From assembly GCA_036704825.1 (NCBI GenBank), contig JAUBSN010000044.1, positions 1 through 64,000 on the forward strand: DNA of 64,000 nucleotides. Reading direction: 5' to 3'. Position numbers and translations under genes: made by a program. This document shows, one piece after another, positions 7,733 through 16,193 of the stretch. Below the pieces are notes generated by a model that did not search any database, was not told the origin of the DNA, and was given only the letters and a program-made list of their open reading frames with translations. Source of the stretch: Microcoleus sp036704825. Its GTDB lineage: Bacteria; Cyanobacteriota; Cyanobacteriia; Cyanobacteriales; Microcoleaceae. Position 1 is the first letter of the stretch; each line of letters opens with the position of its first letter.

Positions 7733-9040
7733 CTAAACTCCAATATCTAAATAATTGTAAACAATCCGCGAAATTCGACGCACGAACTCTCTCACGATCG
7801 GGTCATTGTAAGGACGTTTGACAAAAATTGCCGCTAAATAACGCTTACCGTTGGGCATATCAATAATTCCCGCATCGCCAACCACAAAGCCGATATCTCC
7901 GGTTTTGTCAGCAATAACTGCGCCCGGGCCCAAACCGGAAGGCAACAGCGTTCTAGTTGTTGTGTGCCGCAGTAATTCTAAAGCTTGTTCCCGACTCGAT
8001 TCAGAAACTAATTTATCGCGAGACAGCATCGCCAGCAACTTTACCATATCCACAGAACTGGTGGTATTTGTTCCTTGAAAATCTCCCAACCAATTGCGAA
8101 TTCTGGTATCAGTTAATCCCCAACTGCGAAAACGCTCGTTGAGTTTAGCAATTCCCCCCAAACGTTCAATAATCATGTTGGTGGCTGTATTGTCGCTGAT
8201 GGTAATCATTTTATCTACGGTTTCTCTGATGCTAAACCGAGTGCCATCTGGTTCGTCTTGCATAGTTCCAGAACCGCTGGCAACCAAGTCGGACTTCATA
8301 ACTAATGTTTCGTCTAGGCTAACTTTGCCTGCGTCTACATCTTGATAAAAAGCAATGAGAATTGGTAACTTGATGGTACTCGCGGCCGGAAATACTCGAT
8401 CGCCCTTGATATCCAAATAGTTTCCTGTATCTAAATCCAGAAAAAACATTCCGGCGCTGAGGGATCTGTACTGTTCGATCGCACTTTCGATTTGAGGCTT
8501 GATGGCGGTCATTTCCAAGCCTGTTGACATCCCCAAATCATTGGAATAGTTTCTCTGATTTCCTGGCGAAACAGTGCGCGTAACTTGACCTGCTGCTTGT
8601 TCTATGCGGGTAATAGCTGTGGGTATAACAGACTCGTTCCCCGCTATTTCCTCGGGATTAGGCAACTGAAACGACCAGCGCGTGGCAGATTCTCTAATGA
8701 CTCGGACTTTTTGCGGGTCTAACTTATAACCGGGAGTTAATTGTATGACTAACCTGGTTGTTTCGGTGTCAAACTGCCCGACTCTAATTTGTTGAATAGC
8801 TGAGTTGTAGCTTTGAGGAGTTTCGGGATACTCCAAGACTATTCCCGGCAAATCAATTACTAAGCGGGTGGGATTGGCGATTAGTTTGACTTCCGGCTGA
8901 ACTCCTGAATCTGTGGTTAAATTGAGTTGGTTTTCGCGGGCATCGAAGTGCCAAGATGTTAGTGTATCAGCTTTTGCGGGCAGGGCGATCGAGAAAAGGC
9001 TAAGGGCGGCCGGCAACAGCCATTGCAGTTTTAGAGTCAT
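7733..9040 (-). CDS. AMIN domain plus class A beta-lactamase-fold serine hydrolase
   Basis: 435 residues. A signal peptide (1-24, ending ALPAKA) is followed by an AMIN domain (about 28-130), which targets proteins to the cell wall or septum, then a penicillin-recognising serine hydrolase domain (about 175-430). The active-site motifs are STIK (Ser221, Lys224), SDN (282-284) and KTG (379-381). I could not place the ExxLN omega-loop Glu of true class A beta-lactamases, so drug hydrolysis is uncertain and a role on peptidoglycan is equally possible. The start at 9040 puts the signal peptide at the N terminus; the frame remains open 27 codons upstream. Confidence 0.85.
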   Translation of the reverse strand: MTLKLQWLLPAALSLFSIALPAKADTLTSWHFDARENQLNLTTDSGVQPEVKLIANPTRLVIDLPGIVLEYPETPQSYNSAIQQIRVGQFDTETTRLVIQLTPGYKLDPQKVRVIRESATRWSFQLPNPEEIAGNESVIPTAITRIEQAAGQVTRTVSPGNQRNYSNDLGMSTGLEMTAIKPQIESAIEQYRSLSAGMFFLDLDTGNYLDIKGDRVFPAASTIKLPILIAFYQDVDAGKVSLDETLVMKSDLVASGSGTMQDEPDGTRFSIRETVDKMITISDNTATNMIIERLGGIAKLNERFRSWGLTDTRIRNWLGDFQGTNTTSSVDMVKLLAMLSRDKLVSESSREQALELLRHTTTRTLLPSGLGPGAVIADKTGDIGFVVGDAGIIDMPNGKRYLAAIFVKRPYNDPIVREFVRRISRIVYNYLDIGV

Positions 9041-9334
9041 GTTTGAAGGGAAAGAGTTTGACGGCTGCAACGAGAAAGCGGCTGAAAAAACGTTATCAAC
9101 CGCTTTCGAGGCGAACCACATAGCATCATACAGCCAACTTTTGCCCGCAGCCGTATTTTTTTTATTTTCTTTGAGAGTATTCCGTTTCCGGGACTCATAT
9201 CAAATCGGGTTCTATTACCCCTTTTTCTTCTTGTCTCGCGCAGGCGGACGAAAGTTTGTACAACAGTCGCGAATTATCTGGATGTAATTCTTGTTGTGTC
9301 GGCGCAAATTTTATTCGCCTTGGATGAATTCAAG

Positions 9335-9667
9335 TTAGGCGACTTCCCGATTTCTAGCATCTTCGAGCGAGTCGATCGCGGCTTTGAGAAACACTTTTCC
9401 TTTAGCAACAAATCGGCGATCGCTCAAAGGATCGTAAGCTTCCCAATTACCGCTAACTTCGCGATCGCGCCACAAAAACCAGCAGCGGTAGATTTCCCCG
9501 CTATCTATATCATCGCACAAAGCCAGCCAATCATCCCCCGTGAGAGCGCTGGCATCTAATGCTACCAATTCCACCCATGCAAGTGCAGTGCAGGCATCGA
9601 TAGCGTCAGCGTCAACGGAGTCAGATTTGGTAGCTGTAGGTTGCGACGAACACAGTGTAGACTTCAT
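9335..9667 (-). CDS. Conserved-looking hypothetical protein
   Basis: 110 residues, acidic, no signal peptide or membrane segment. The second half (WLALCDDIDSGEIYRCWFLW, then REVSGNWEAYDPLSDRRF) resembles a compact cytosolic domain, but I do not recognise a family. A strong ribosome site (AAGGAGAAAT) lies just upstream of the ATG, which supports it as a real gene. It is followed on the same strand by nothing within 200 bp and preceded by the small exported peptide gene at 9708-9881. Confidence 0.6.
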   Translation of the reverse strand: MKSTLCSSQPTATKSDSVDADAIDACTALAWVELVALDASALTGDDWLALCDDIDSGEIYRCWFLWRDREVSGNWEAYDPLSDRRFVAKGKVFLKAAIDSLEDARNREVA

Positions 9668-9707
9668 AATTTCTCCTTAATTAAATTAAATCCATCAATG
9701 AATTGCC

Positions 9708-9881
9708 CTATTTATGGAACTGACCCGGTACGCCAAGTGGAAAAATTGTGTTGTGATAAATTTCTGGTTGGTCAAATTTACCAGCGGCTGATGCTTCTGT
9801 TAAATTATTAAGTGTATTAATTGTAAAAATGGCGGCAGTTCCGAAAGCGGCCATTGCCAGTCTGTGTAAGATTTTGCTCAT
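9708..9881 (-). CDS. Small exported peptide (57 residues)
   Basis: A short gene with a good ribosome site (AAAAAGGAGCAGCC) before the ATG. The predicted protein begins MSKILHRLAMAAFGTAAIF and has a typical signal peptide ending around EASA-AG (residue 33), which leaves a mature peptide of about 24 residues (GKFDQPEIYHNTIFPLG plus a short tail). No Cys or double-Gly leader motif is present. It lies 40 bp upstream of the 110-residue hypothetical gene on the same strand and could share its transcript. Function unknown. Confidence 0.6.
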   Translation of the reverse strand: MSKILHRLAMAAFGTAAIFTINTLNNLTEASAAGKFDQPEIYHNTIFPLGVPGQFHK

Positions 9882-10156
9882 TTGGCTGCTCCTTTTTTGC
9901 TTGGTGTATCTACTCTAAAAATTTCAGCGGTCATTAGCGGCGGAGATTGGGGAGTTAAGAAAAACTTTTTCTCCTCAAATATATTCAACTGTTGAAGCCG
10001 TTATCAGGAGAGAGTTTGAGGAGTCGATCCCCAAAAAACCTCTCCAAGTAAAATTCCTTAAATTCCGGCAGGCTGACGATCTTCCTTAAAATCGCCTAAA
10101 ATAGGAACTTAAAGCGTTAAACTTTCTAAATTCGTTCCCCTTTCACTGCAAGCGAA

Positions 10157-12019
10157 GTGCTCAAGTCAAAACGCGATCGCGGTCGCATTCTCACTGCCTC
10201 TGGCTTAAAGAAACTTAACGAGGCGCTCCAAGAATGGTCTGACCGAAATAACATTAGAGGTACTCTGACTGAAATCGAGGCTGAGTCTGGCGTCGGTGCC
10301 GATACAGTCAGCAAAATTAAGCAGGGTAGAGAAGGTGCGGATTTGAGTAAAATTCGACAGTTGTTCGCGGCTTTTGAAATGACTCTGGCTGCTAGCGACC
10401 ACCGATCGGCTAAACTAGACGATGCGGAAGATGCGGGTGAGTCGGACAATTTGCCTGCTGCGGGGGAAACAGCCAACAGCAGAATTGTTAAAGTATTTGT
10501 GAGCTACCGCAGCGCCGAACCAGATCGCGATCTGGGAAAACAGTTGGAAATGGCCTTAAGCGCGATCGGTCATACAGTTTTCACAGCCGAAAATAACATT
10601 AGATTGGGAGATAATTGGTTCGATCGGATTAATTTATTCCTCCAAGAATGCGATTATTTGCTGCTACTGTTGCCGCCAACGGACAACCAAAGCGAACTAC
10701 TAACATATCAAGTTCAGCAAGCAAAAGAACTGCAAGACTCCCGCCCAGACAGAAAACCAATAATTCTCCCCATCCGCGTCGGTTTTCCCCTGAACGCGCC
10801 TCTAAATCACGATTTGCGCGGCTATCTGTACCGCATCAAACAGAGGGAATGGAAAACTACAGCAGACACTCCAATTATTATCGAAGAAGTTCTGAATTTA
10901 CTAGCAGAAGAACCCGCACCCGTCATACAAGAAACGGAAGATTTAACACAAAAACAGCTATTAGAAATTAGCAGCGACGAAATACCTCTACCCGCCGCCG
11001 AACCGGAATTACCGGGAGGACAAGTCGATGTCGCTTCTCAATTTTATGTAGAACGCCCGCCCATCGAAGAACGCTGCTATCAAACTATTGTGCAGCCCAG
11101 CGCCTTAATTAGAATCAAAGCACCGCGACAAATGGGCAAAACTTCGTTGATGGCAAGAATTTTGCATCACGGAACACATCAAGGCTATTGCACCGTGCCG
11201 CTAACTTTTCAGTTAGTAGATAAAGGCGTATTTGCCAACTTAGATAAATTCTTAAAGTGGTTTTGCGCTTACGTAGGCCGCGAGTTGCACTTACCAAATC
11301 AATTAGAAGATTATTGGGACGAGATTTTTGGCAGCAAAGTCAACTGCAAAGATTACTTTGAAAAATACATTTTACCGCAAATCGACAGTCCTTTAATTTT
11401 AGGATTAGACGAGATCGATCGCGTTTTTCAATATCCCGACATTGCCGAAGACTTTTTAGGACTGCTGCGGGCGTGGCACGAAGAATCGAAGCGGCGCGAC
11501 ATCTGGAAAAAACTGCGATTAATTGTCGTTCACTCCACCGAAGTTTACATCCCGATGAACATCAATCAATCGCCTTTCAACGTCGGATTGCCAGTAGATT
11601 TACCGGAATTCAACCATCAGCAAGTACAAGAGTTAGCAGCGAGGCACAACTTGAATTGGTCGGATGCAGAAGTTGAGGAATTGATGGCAATTGTCGGCGG
11701 ACATCCGTATTTAGTGCGAGTTGCATTATATCACATTTCGCGATCGGGTTTGACACTCGATGAATTAAAAGAAACTGCGATCGCAGATGCGGGAATTTAC
11801 AGCGACCATTTGCGCCGGCAGTTGTGGAATTTGGAAGAATATCCAGAGTTGGCGCAGGGGATGAGGGAGATTGCAGCGGCGGATTCTCCGGTGCCGTTAA
11901 AGGCGATGCAGGCGTTTAAATTAGACAGTTTGGGGTTGGTGAAGTTGCAGGGGAACGAGTGCGTCCCGAGGTGCGAACTGTACCGACAATATTTTAAAAC
12001 TAATTGGGGAGTTAATTAA
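10157..12019 (+). CDS. HTH-TIR-AAA protein (STAND-like signalling NTPase)
   Basis: 620 residues. Residues 12-82 form the helix-turn-helix-like N-terminal domain common in cyanobacterial AAA/WD40 regulators. Residues 111-250 are a TIR-type domain (VFVSYRSAEPDRDLG, then FTAENNIRLGDNWF). Residues 285-610 are an AAA-like ATPase (AAA_35 type) with Walker A APRQMGKTS (322-330) and Walker B LILGLDEIDR. At the position where NAD-cleaving TIR domains have their catalytic Glu (SEM-V-T-Y-E pattern) this protein has Gln185 in SELLTYQVQQA, so it may be a scaffold rather than an NADase. GTG start. Such proteins act in stress or anti-phage signalling; that role here is inference. Confidence 0.82.
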   Translation: MLKSKRDRGRILTASGLKKLNEALQEWSDRNNIRGTLTEIEAESGVGADTVSKIKQGREGADLSKIRQLFAAFEMTLAASDHRSAKLDDAEDAGESDNLPAAGETANSRIVKVFVSYRSAEPDRDLGKQLEMALSAIGHTVFTAENNIRLGDNWFDRINLFLQECDYLLLLLPPTDNQSELLTYQVQQAKELQDSRPDRKPIILPIRVGFPLNAPLNHDLRGYLYRIKQREWKTTADTPIIIEEVLNLLAEEPAPVIQETEDLTQKQLLEISSDEIPLPAAEPELPGGQVDVASQFYVERPPIEERCYQTIVQPSALIRIKAPRQMGKTSLMARILHHGTHQGYCTVPLTFQLVDKGVFANLDKFLKWFCAYVGRELHLPNQLEDYWDEIFGSKVNCKDYFEKYILPQIDSPLILGLDEIDRVFQYPDIAEDFLGLLRAWHEESKRRDIWKKLRLIVVHSTEVYIPMNINQSPFNVGLPVDLPEFNHQQVQELAARHNLNWSDAEVEELMAIVGGHPYLVRVALYHISRSGLTLDELKETAIADAGIYSDHLRRQLWNLEEYPELAQGMREIAAADSPVPLKAMQAFKLDSLGLVKLQGNECVPRCELYRQYFKTNWGVN

Positions 12020-12139
12020 TTGGAGATTTTAGCTCGTTAATGACGTAAAATCAGGAGTAGGGGGAAAGCTAAGCACAAATATCGCAAAAGAGCGATCGTC
12101 CGGCTTTCCCCTGTGCAGTATCAACGTAAAATAGGATCG

Positions 12140-13090
12140 ATGACTGAAGAAACTGTCACTCTGAGAAAGTCTCTTGACTTAGATAAATTAATTCCACTTC
12201 TACCACAAGCAGAAAATATCAACTACTGGCGCAATCTCAACCCCAATTTAACTATTTCCGATCGACCATTTGAAGGGTTTTCAGAATTTTCTGGAGTCCC
12301 ACAACCAGAAATTGACGAGTACAGGCTGCAACTGCGAGAAGAAGGCTATTTCCAAACACCTCCCGCAATACCTGCTGCTACTATTCACCAGATGCGCGAC
12401 TGTATAGAAAATGTCCGAAAAGCAGGGTTTCCGACAATGTTTGCCCTCGTCTACGATGTCTTCTATCAAGTATTTGGTTACTTTAACTCAACCTTGACAG
12501 GAATGTTGGGAAACGGCTACAAGTTAGTTCCAAATTTTTGGGTTTATTACATAGAAACTTCTGACAGCGGCAAAGGATTTGAGCCTCACCGCGACGCCGA
12601 GTACAAAAATACTATAGACTCCAACGGTATGCCGACAGTGCTTACTCTCTGGGTGACAATTACTGAGGCCAATCCCCTCAATTCATGTATGTACATGATT
12701 CCGGCAAACCGCGATCCAGAGTATGCTGAAGCTATCAAAAATCTCAAGACAAAAGCTACTAAATTTGCCTTGGAAGATATCCGGGCTTTACCTACACAAG
12801 CTGGTACTCTATCGTGCTGGGATCAATACGTTTTTCACTGGGGAAGCCGCAGCAGCAGTCGGGCTAAATCGCCTCGAATTAGCTATGCAGTATATTGTCA
12901 GCGAGGGGATATTCCACCCGTTGATGATGTAATTTTCGATATCCCATCAGTGCTCGATCTGCCAACGCGGTTATCTCTGATTTGCAGAGGTTTGTATCGC
13001 TATTCTTACGCCAGTTTACAGCCATCTCAACAGGCGGAAGCACTGTTAGATTTCTTGAGGAAGCATACGGTAACTCTGAAAAAAACTTAA
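12140..13090 (+). CDS. Phytanoyl-CoA dioxygenase-like Fe(II)/2-oxoglutarate oxygenase
   Basis: 316 residues with the double-stranded beta-helix pattern of PhyH-type oxygenases. The iron facial triad is visible as HRD in FEPHRDAEY (His-x-Asp) and a distal His in YVFHWGSRSS, with a downstream Arg for 2-oxoglutarate in SPRISYAVY. The N-terminal 90 residues are specific to this protein. The family hydroxylates or halogenates small molecules; the substrate cannot be told here. The ATG at 12140 has an AGGA 5-6 bases upstream; a GTG at 12113 is the alternative. It follows the TIR-AAA gene by 120 bp. Confidence 0.8.
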   Translation: MTEETVTLRKSLDLDKLIPLLPQAENINYWRNLNPNLTISDRPFEGFSEFSGVPQPEIDEYRLQLREEGYFQTPPAIPAATIHQMRDCIENVRKAGFPTMFALVYDVFYQVFGYFNSTLTGMLGNGYKLVPNFWVYYIETSDSGKGFEPHRDAEYKNTIDSNGMPTVLTLWVTITEANPLNSCMYMIPANRDPEYAEAIKNLKTKATKFALEDIRALPTQAGTLSCWDQYVFHWGSRSSSRAKSPRISYAVYCQRGDIPPVDDVIFDIPSVLDLPTRLSLICRGLYRYSYASLQPSQQAEALLDFLRKHTVTLKKT

Positions 13091-13248
13091 CATAAGTTTC
13101 CCAAAAAGCCAGACATCTCAATTCCGGTTGCATCGGAATGATTGAACCGCAGAGGACGCAGAGTACGCAGAGTTTATAGAATAGATAGAGGAATAACTAA
13201 CCAGAATTTGGTATAATTTATGTAATTAATAATCAGTGAATGATACCC

Positions 13249-13359
13249 ATGAACGATATTTTTTTGATAACTTCCGATAATTGGCTAGATTGGATAACCG
13301 TGTTTGGTTATCTAGCTTTTACAGTTTTCATTGCATGGCGCGTATTCACCACAAAGTAG
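13249..13359 (+). CDS. Putative single-span membrane peptide (36 residues)
   Basis: MNDIFLITSDNWLDWITVF followed by GYLAFTVFIAWRVFTTK: a short polar start, one hydrophobic span and a basic end, the layout of small thylakoid or plasma-membrane subunits. I do not match it to a known Psb, Pet or Ndh small subunit. A weak promoter-like TATAAT-type stretch (GGTATAATTT) is about 40 bp upstream, but no strong ribosome site. It may be a chance frame. Confidence 0.35.
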   Translation: MNDIFLITSDNWLDWITVFGYLAFTVFIAWRVFTTK

Positions 13360-13412
13360 ATATATGTTAAAATCAGGTAAAATCATAACTAAATTAACTC
13401 CCGCATACTGTT

Positions 13413-14012
13413 ATGTCGCCTGTTGAAAGCGTCGCAGCAATTCCGAACGATCTGATTTGGCGCTTGGGCATTGAGCAGTATCATGCGATAATTCAAGCTG
13501 GCATTCTCACGGATGATGACTCTGTAGAATTGCTGGAAGGTTGGCTGGTTTTTAAAATGCCCAACAATCCACCGCATTGAGCAACAACTCGTCTTGTGAG
13601 AACAGCTTTAGAGAATATTTTACCTGCGGGGTGGTATGTCGATTCCCAAGAACCGATCGCGCTTTCCAACAGCGAACCAGAACCCGATATAGTGGTTGTT
13701 CGAGGGGATACGCGACAGTATCTCGATCGGCATCCTGGTGCTGAAGATATTGCCCTGATTGTTGAAGTATCAGATACGACGCTTCAGCCCGATCGAACTG
13801 TAAAAAAACGGATTTATGCCCGCGCTGGAATTGCGATTTATTGGATTGTGAATCTTGTTGAAGGACTGGTTGAGGTGTACTCTCAACCTCTTGTTGAAGT
13901 TGAGGCGTCAGATTACTGTCAAAGGTTTGATTTGGGGCGATCGGCTGTTATACCGATGATTATTGAAGGGAGAGAAATTGGGGCGATCGCTGTGAATTCT
14001 CTTTTGCCTTGA
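13413..14012 (+). pseudogene. Uma2 family (DUF820) protein interrupted by a nonsense codon
   Basis: The frame opens at ATG 13413 and reads a Uma2-type N terminus (GIEQYHAIIQAGILTDDDSV, then ELLEGWLVFKMP-NNPPH), hits TGA at 13578-13580, and continues in the same frame with ATTRLVRTALENILP, VDSQEPIALSNSEPEPDIVV and a normal C terminus to 14012. Homologues have Arg after the NPPH motif, so a CGA to TGA change explains the break. Uma2 proteins are PD-(D/E)XK-fold nuclease-like proteins abundant in filamentous cyanobacteria. Translation might restart at the GTG at 13596, giving 138 residues without the N-terminal part. Confidence 0.8.
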
Positions 14013-14316
14013 GATAAAATGAGTAAGATCGTTTACGGTTGTTTTTGAATGATTAAACCGCAGAGGCCGCAGAGGGCGCAGAGGAAGAGAAGAGAGAGAT
14101 GAATAATAAGGAAGCGGGACAACAAATTTGGTTAGGGATGAAGCCCAGCCAGTTGAATTAGTCAAAATTATTGGGAGTGATAAATTGAAAGAAGGCATTG
14201 CTGAAAAGCGAGATGATGTGAAACGAAGTTCCAAGCATCTCGTCCTATTTTCATCCTGGGAATTAGCAACGCCTTCATCTGTTGATTACTCAGCACTTTG
14301 CTATAGCATACCGAAT
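14013..14316. other. Intergenic region, repeat debris
   Basis: Contains an ACCGCAGAGGCCGCAGAGG repeat at about 14054, also present at about 13146, which is a common interspersed motif of this genome type. A short frame from 14128 has no recognisable product. Confidence 0.4.
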
Positions 14317-15207
14317 TTACCAAGACGTTAGAAAATTCCAATCTTCTGTATCGTCTGGGTATAATAATGGTGGCGGTTGATTGGGTTGTTCGAGTAAGGT
14401 TTTATAGTCTCCTGAATCTACCCATTTTAGAAGTTCCGAAGCGCGCATCACGACCCAAGATTGGCTGGAATCGTTGAAACTGAGCAACTTAGTAAGTGTA
14501 TCTTGAGACTTTACACTGTTGTCGCTAAATTCGCGCACTTGAACGAGGAAATCAGCGATCGCTTCCGGTGTTACATAGCAACTGGGTAAACCGCCAAGTT
14601 TCATCAACGCGCTAATCGCTACATCCACATCCTGACAAGCCAGCAACCCCGCCCGATCCGCTGTAAACCTTGCCATCATTAACCAATTCCAGAACGCCAG
14701 TTCTAACCCATTAGCCGCCAAACCGCCAAATCCTAATGTCGCTGCATTCACCCAATTCTTTAAAAGCGGCATCACCATCGCTATTTGATGATAGAGCAAA
14801 TGCTGACTTTTAATGTGGGCGACTTCATGCCCCAATACATAAGTCAGTTCCTGGCTAGAAAGCCATTCGTAAGCTTCTAAATTCACCGTTACAATTGGAC
14901 TTTCAATACCAATCGTAACGGTAATAATATGCCCCCAACCGCGAAACAGATATAAATCTGGACAGGGATACAAATCGAGAATTTCACAAGTTTCTTCCAA
15001 CGCCTCAGACAACCCCGGAAAATTGTTGGGAGTCACGCGAAAATCACTGCCCAAACATTGCAAGCGGAGTAGGCGATCGATACCGTACTCATTCACTTTC
15101 TTCAGCAATAAAGAAACTCCAGGCATCTTTTCTAGAGACGCTAAAGCTTTGCGATCGAAAGGATGTTCGTAAGTCTCTGACTTCAATCCTAATAAGACTT
15201 TTTTCAT
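14317..15207 (-). CDS. M48 family zinc metalloprotease
   Basis: 296 residues. The zinc-binding helix HEVAH is visible (about residues 127-131, in LTYVLGHEVAHIKSQH), and the third ligand is probably in FTADRAGLLA downstream. Two hydrophobic stretches after the motif suggest membrane association (LLKNWVNAATLGFGGLAANG). M48 peptidases degrade or process membrane and periplasmic proteins. The N-terminal 100 residues resemble the cyanobacterial M48 group rather than HtpX. The gene stands alone, with an AGGAGGT ribosome site before the ATG. Confidence 0.9.
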   Translation of the reverse strand: MKKVLLGLKSETYEHPFDRKALASLEKMPGVSLLLKKVNEYGIDRLLRLQCLGSDFRVTPNNFPGLSEALEETCEILDLYPCPDLYLFRGWGHIITVTIGIESPIVTVNLEAYEWLSSQELTYVLGHEVAHIKSQHLLYHQIAMVMPLLKNWVNAATLGFGGLAANGLELAFWNWLMMARFTADRAGLLACQDVDVAISALMKLGGLPSCYVTPEAIADFLVQVREFSDNSVKSQDTLTKLLSFNDSSQSWVVMRASELLKWVDSGDYKTLLEQPNQPPPLLYPDDTEDWNFLTSW

Positions 15208-15300
15208 CCTAAATAGACCTCCTTTAGTATAAAATGTGCCTGTTACTCATCGTGCTTAGCCATTCATCTCTCGATTCAGCAATGCCTGAAACAACTAAAT

Positions 15301-16047
15301 CTAAACTTGCTCTCTCAACTTTCGCAAAATCGGAATTTGTTCCAACTGTTCCGGCCGCAACGCTTCCCAGTTTAACCCAATTGGACGCGGATAACTTGTA
15401 TTAGTCTCAATTACCTCCCGGGCAGTAACAATCCAATTCAGCGCCCAATCGTGAGCTTGCATTGGTAAACGCGAATCTTCGACTATTTGCAAAGGATGCA
15501 CTGTTGTCACAATCGGCGTATCGATTTTTACTAACCGGAATTCTGTCAACATAGCCAATTCTAAATCTGCAAACCCTGCACCTTTCCCGGTTCTTCCACC
15601 GCCCGACCCTGCTGCTACGCAGCCGACTATTACTAAATCAATCGGCTCCATTTCTGCAAAACTTACCAATTTTCCGCAATCGAGAGCTTTGCGGGCGGTC
15701 GCACTTTCGGCAATTGATATATTTTGCCTCTGCAAATCCTCAGCAGTTAACTCTACAAAACAGCGATCGTCTGTCAATCGCGGTACTGCCATATACAGCC
15801 GTTTTCCATCTTGCAAAGCTTGCATCCGCACCGAATTTTGCGCCGAATCTGGATTGCACTTAATCGTTTTTGCTTGTTGCCATATTGGTAAAGTTGCCAA
15901 TCTTTCGGCCGCAAACTCAGCACCGACAAAGTTGGGAATATGACCGAACGGATCGTCAACAGATGCGGCTTGCTGCTTCAGCAAAGACCAAATTTCAGCT
16001 CTTAACTTGTCTTTGTCGTGGTTGTATCCAGTCCAATCAGTTTTCAT
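15301..16047 (-). CDS. 5-formyltetrahydrofolate cyclo-ligase-like protein
   Basis: 248 residues of the MTHFS fold. The nucleotide-binding/phosphate segment GGRTGKGAGFADLELAML matches the family's GxGxGxYDR-type loop, and the AEIWSLLKQ start matches family N termini. True cyclo-ligases are about 190 residues with a conserved GxGxGYYDR; here it reads GKGAGFADLE, the form of the longer MTHFS-domain branch, so the exact folate reaction is uncertain. The start region carries a TTGTGGTACAA dyad. It is not in an operon. Confidence 0.75.
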   Translation of the reverse strand: MKTDWTGYNHDKDKLRAEIWSLLKQQAASVDDPFGHIPNFVGAEFAAERLATLPIWQQAKTIKCNPDSAQNSVRMQALQDGKRLYMAVPRLTDDRCFVELTAEDLQRQNISIAESATARKALDCGKLVSFAEMEPIDLVIVGCVAAGSGGGRTGKGAGFADLELAMLTEFRLVKIDTPIVTTVHPLQIVEDSRLPMQAHDWALNWIVTAREVIETNTSYPRPIGLNWEALRPEQLEQIPILRKLREQV

Positions 16048-16193
16048 GCTGTATTGTGGTACAATGTATCATACAAAAGTTTTTTTAATGCGCCTCATTT
16101 CTTCAGTCCGCGCAGGCGGACTTTGTTTGACAAGGAGCGGTTTTAACCGCAGAATTACCGCAACATATTTTTGGGATTTTACCATTTTATTTT

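Noticed and set aside
13578..13580. In-frame TGA as selenocysteine or recoding site
   Set aside because: The expected residue is a conserved Arg, no SECIS-like hairpin is apparent, and cyanobacteria rarely use selenocysteine; a nonsense change is simpler.
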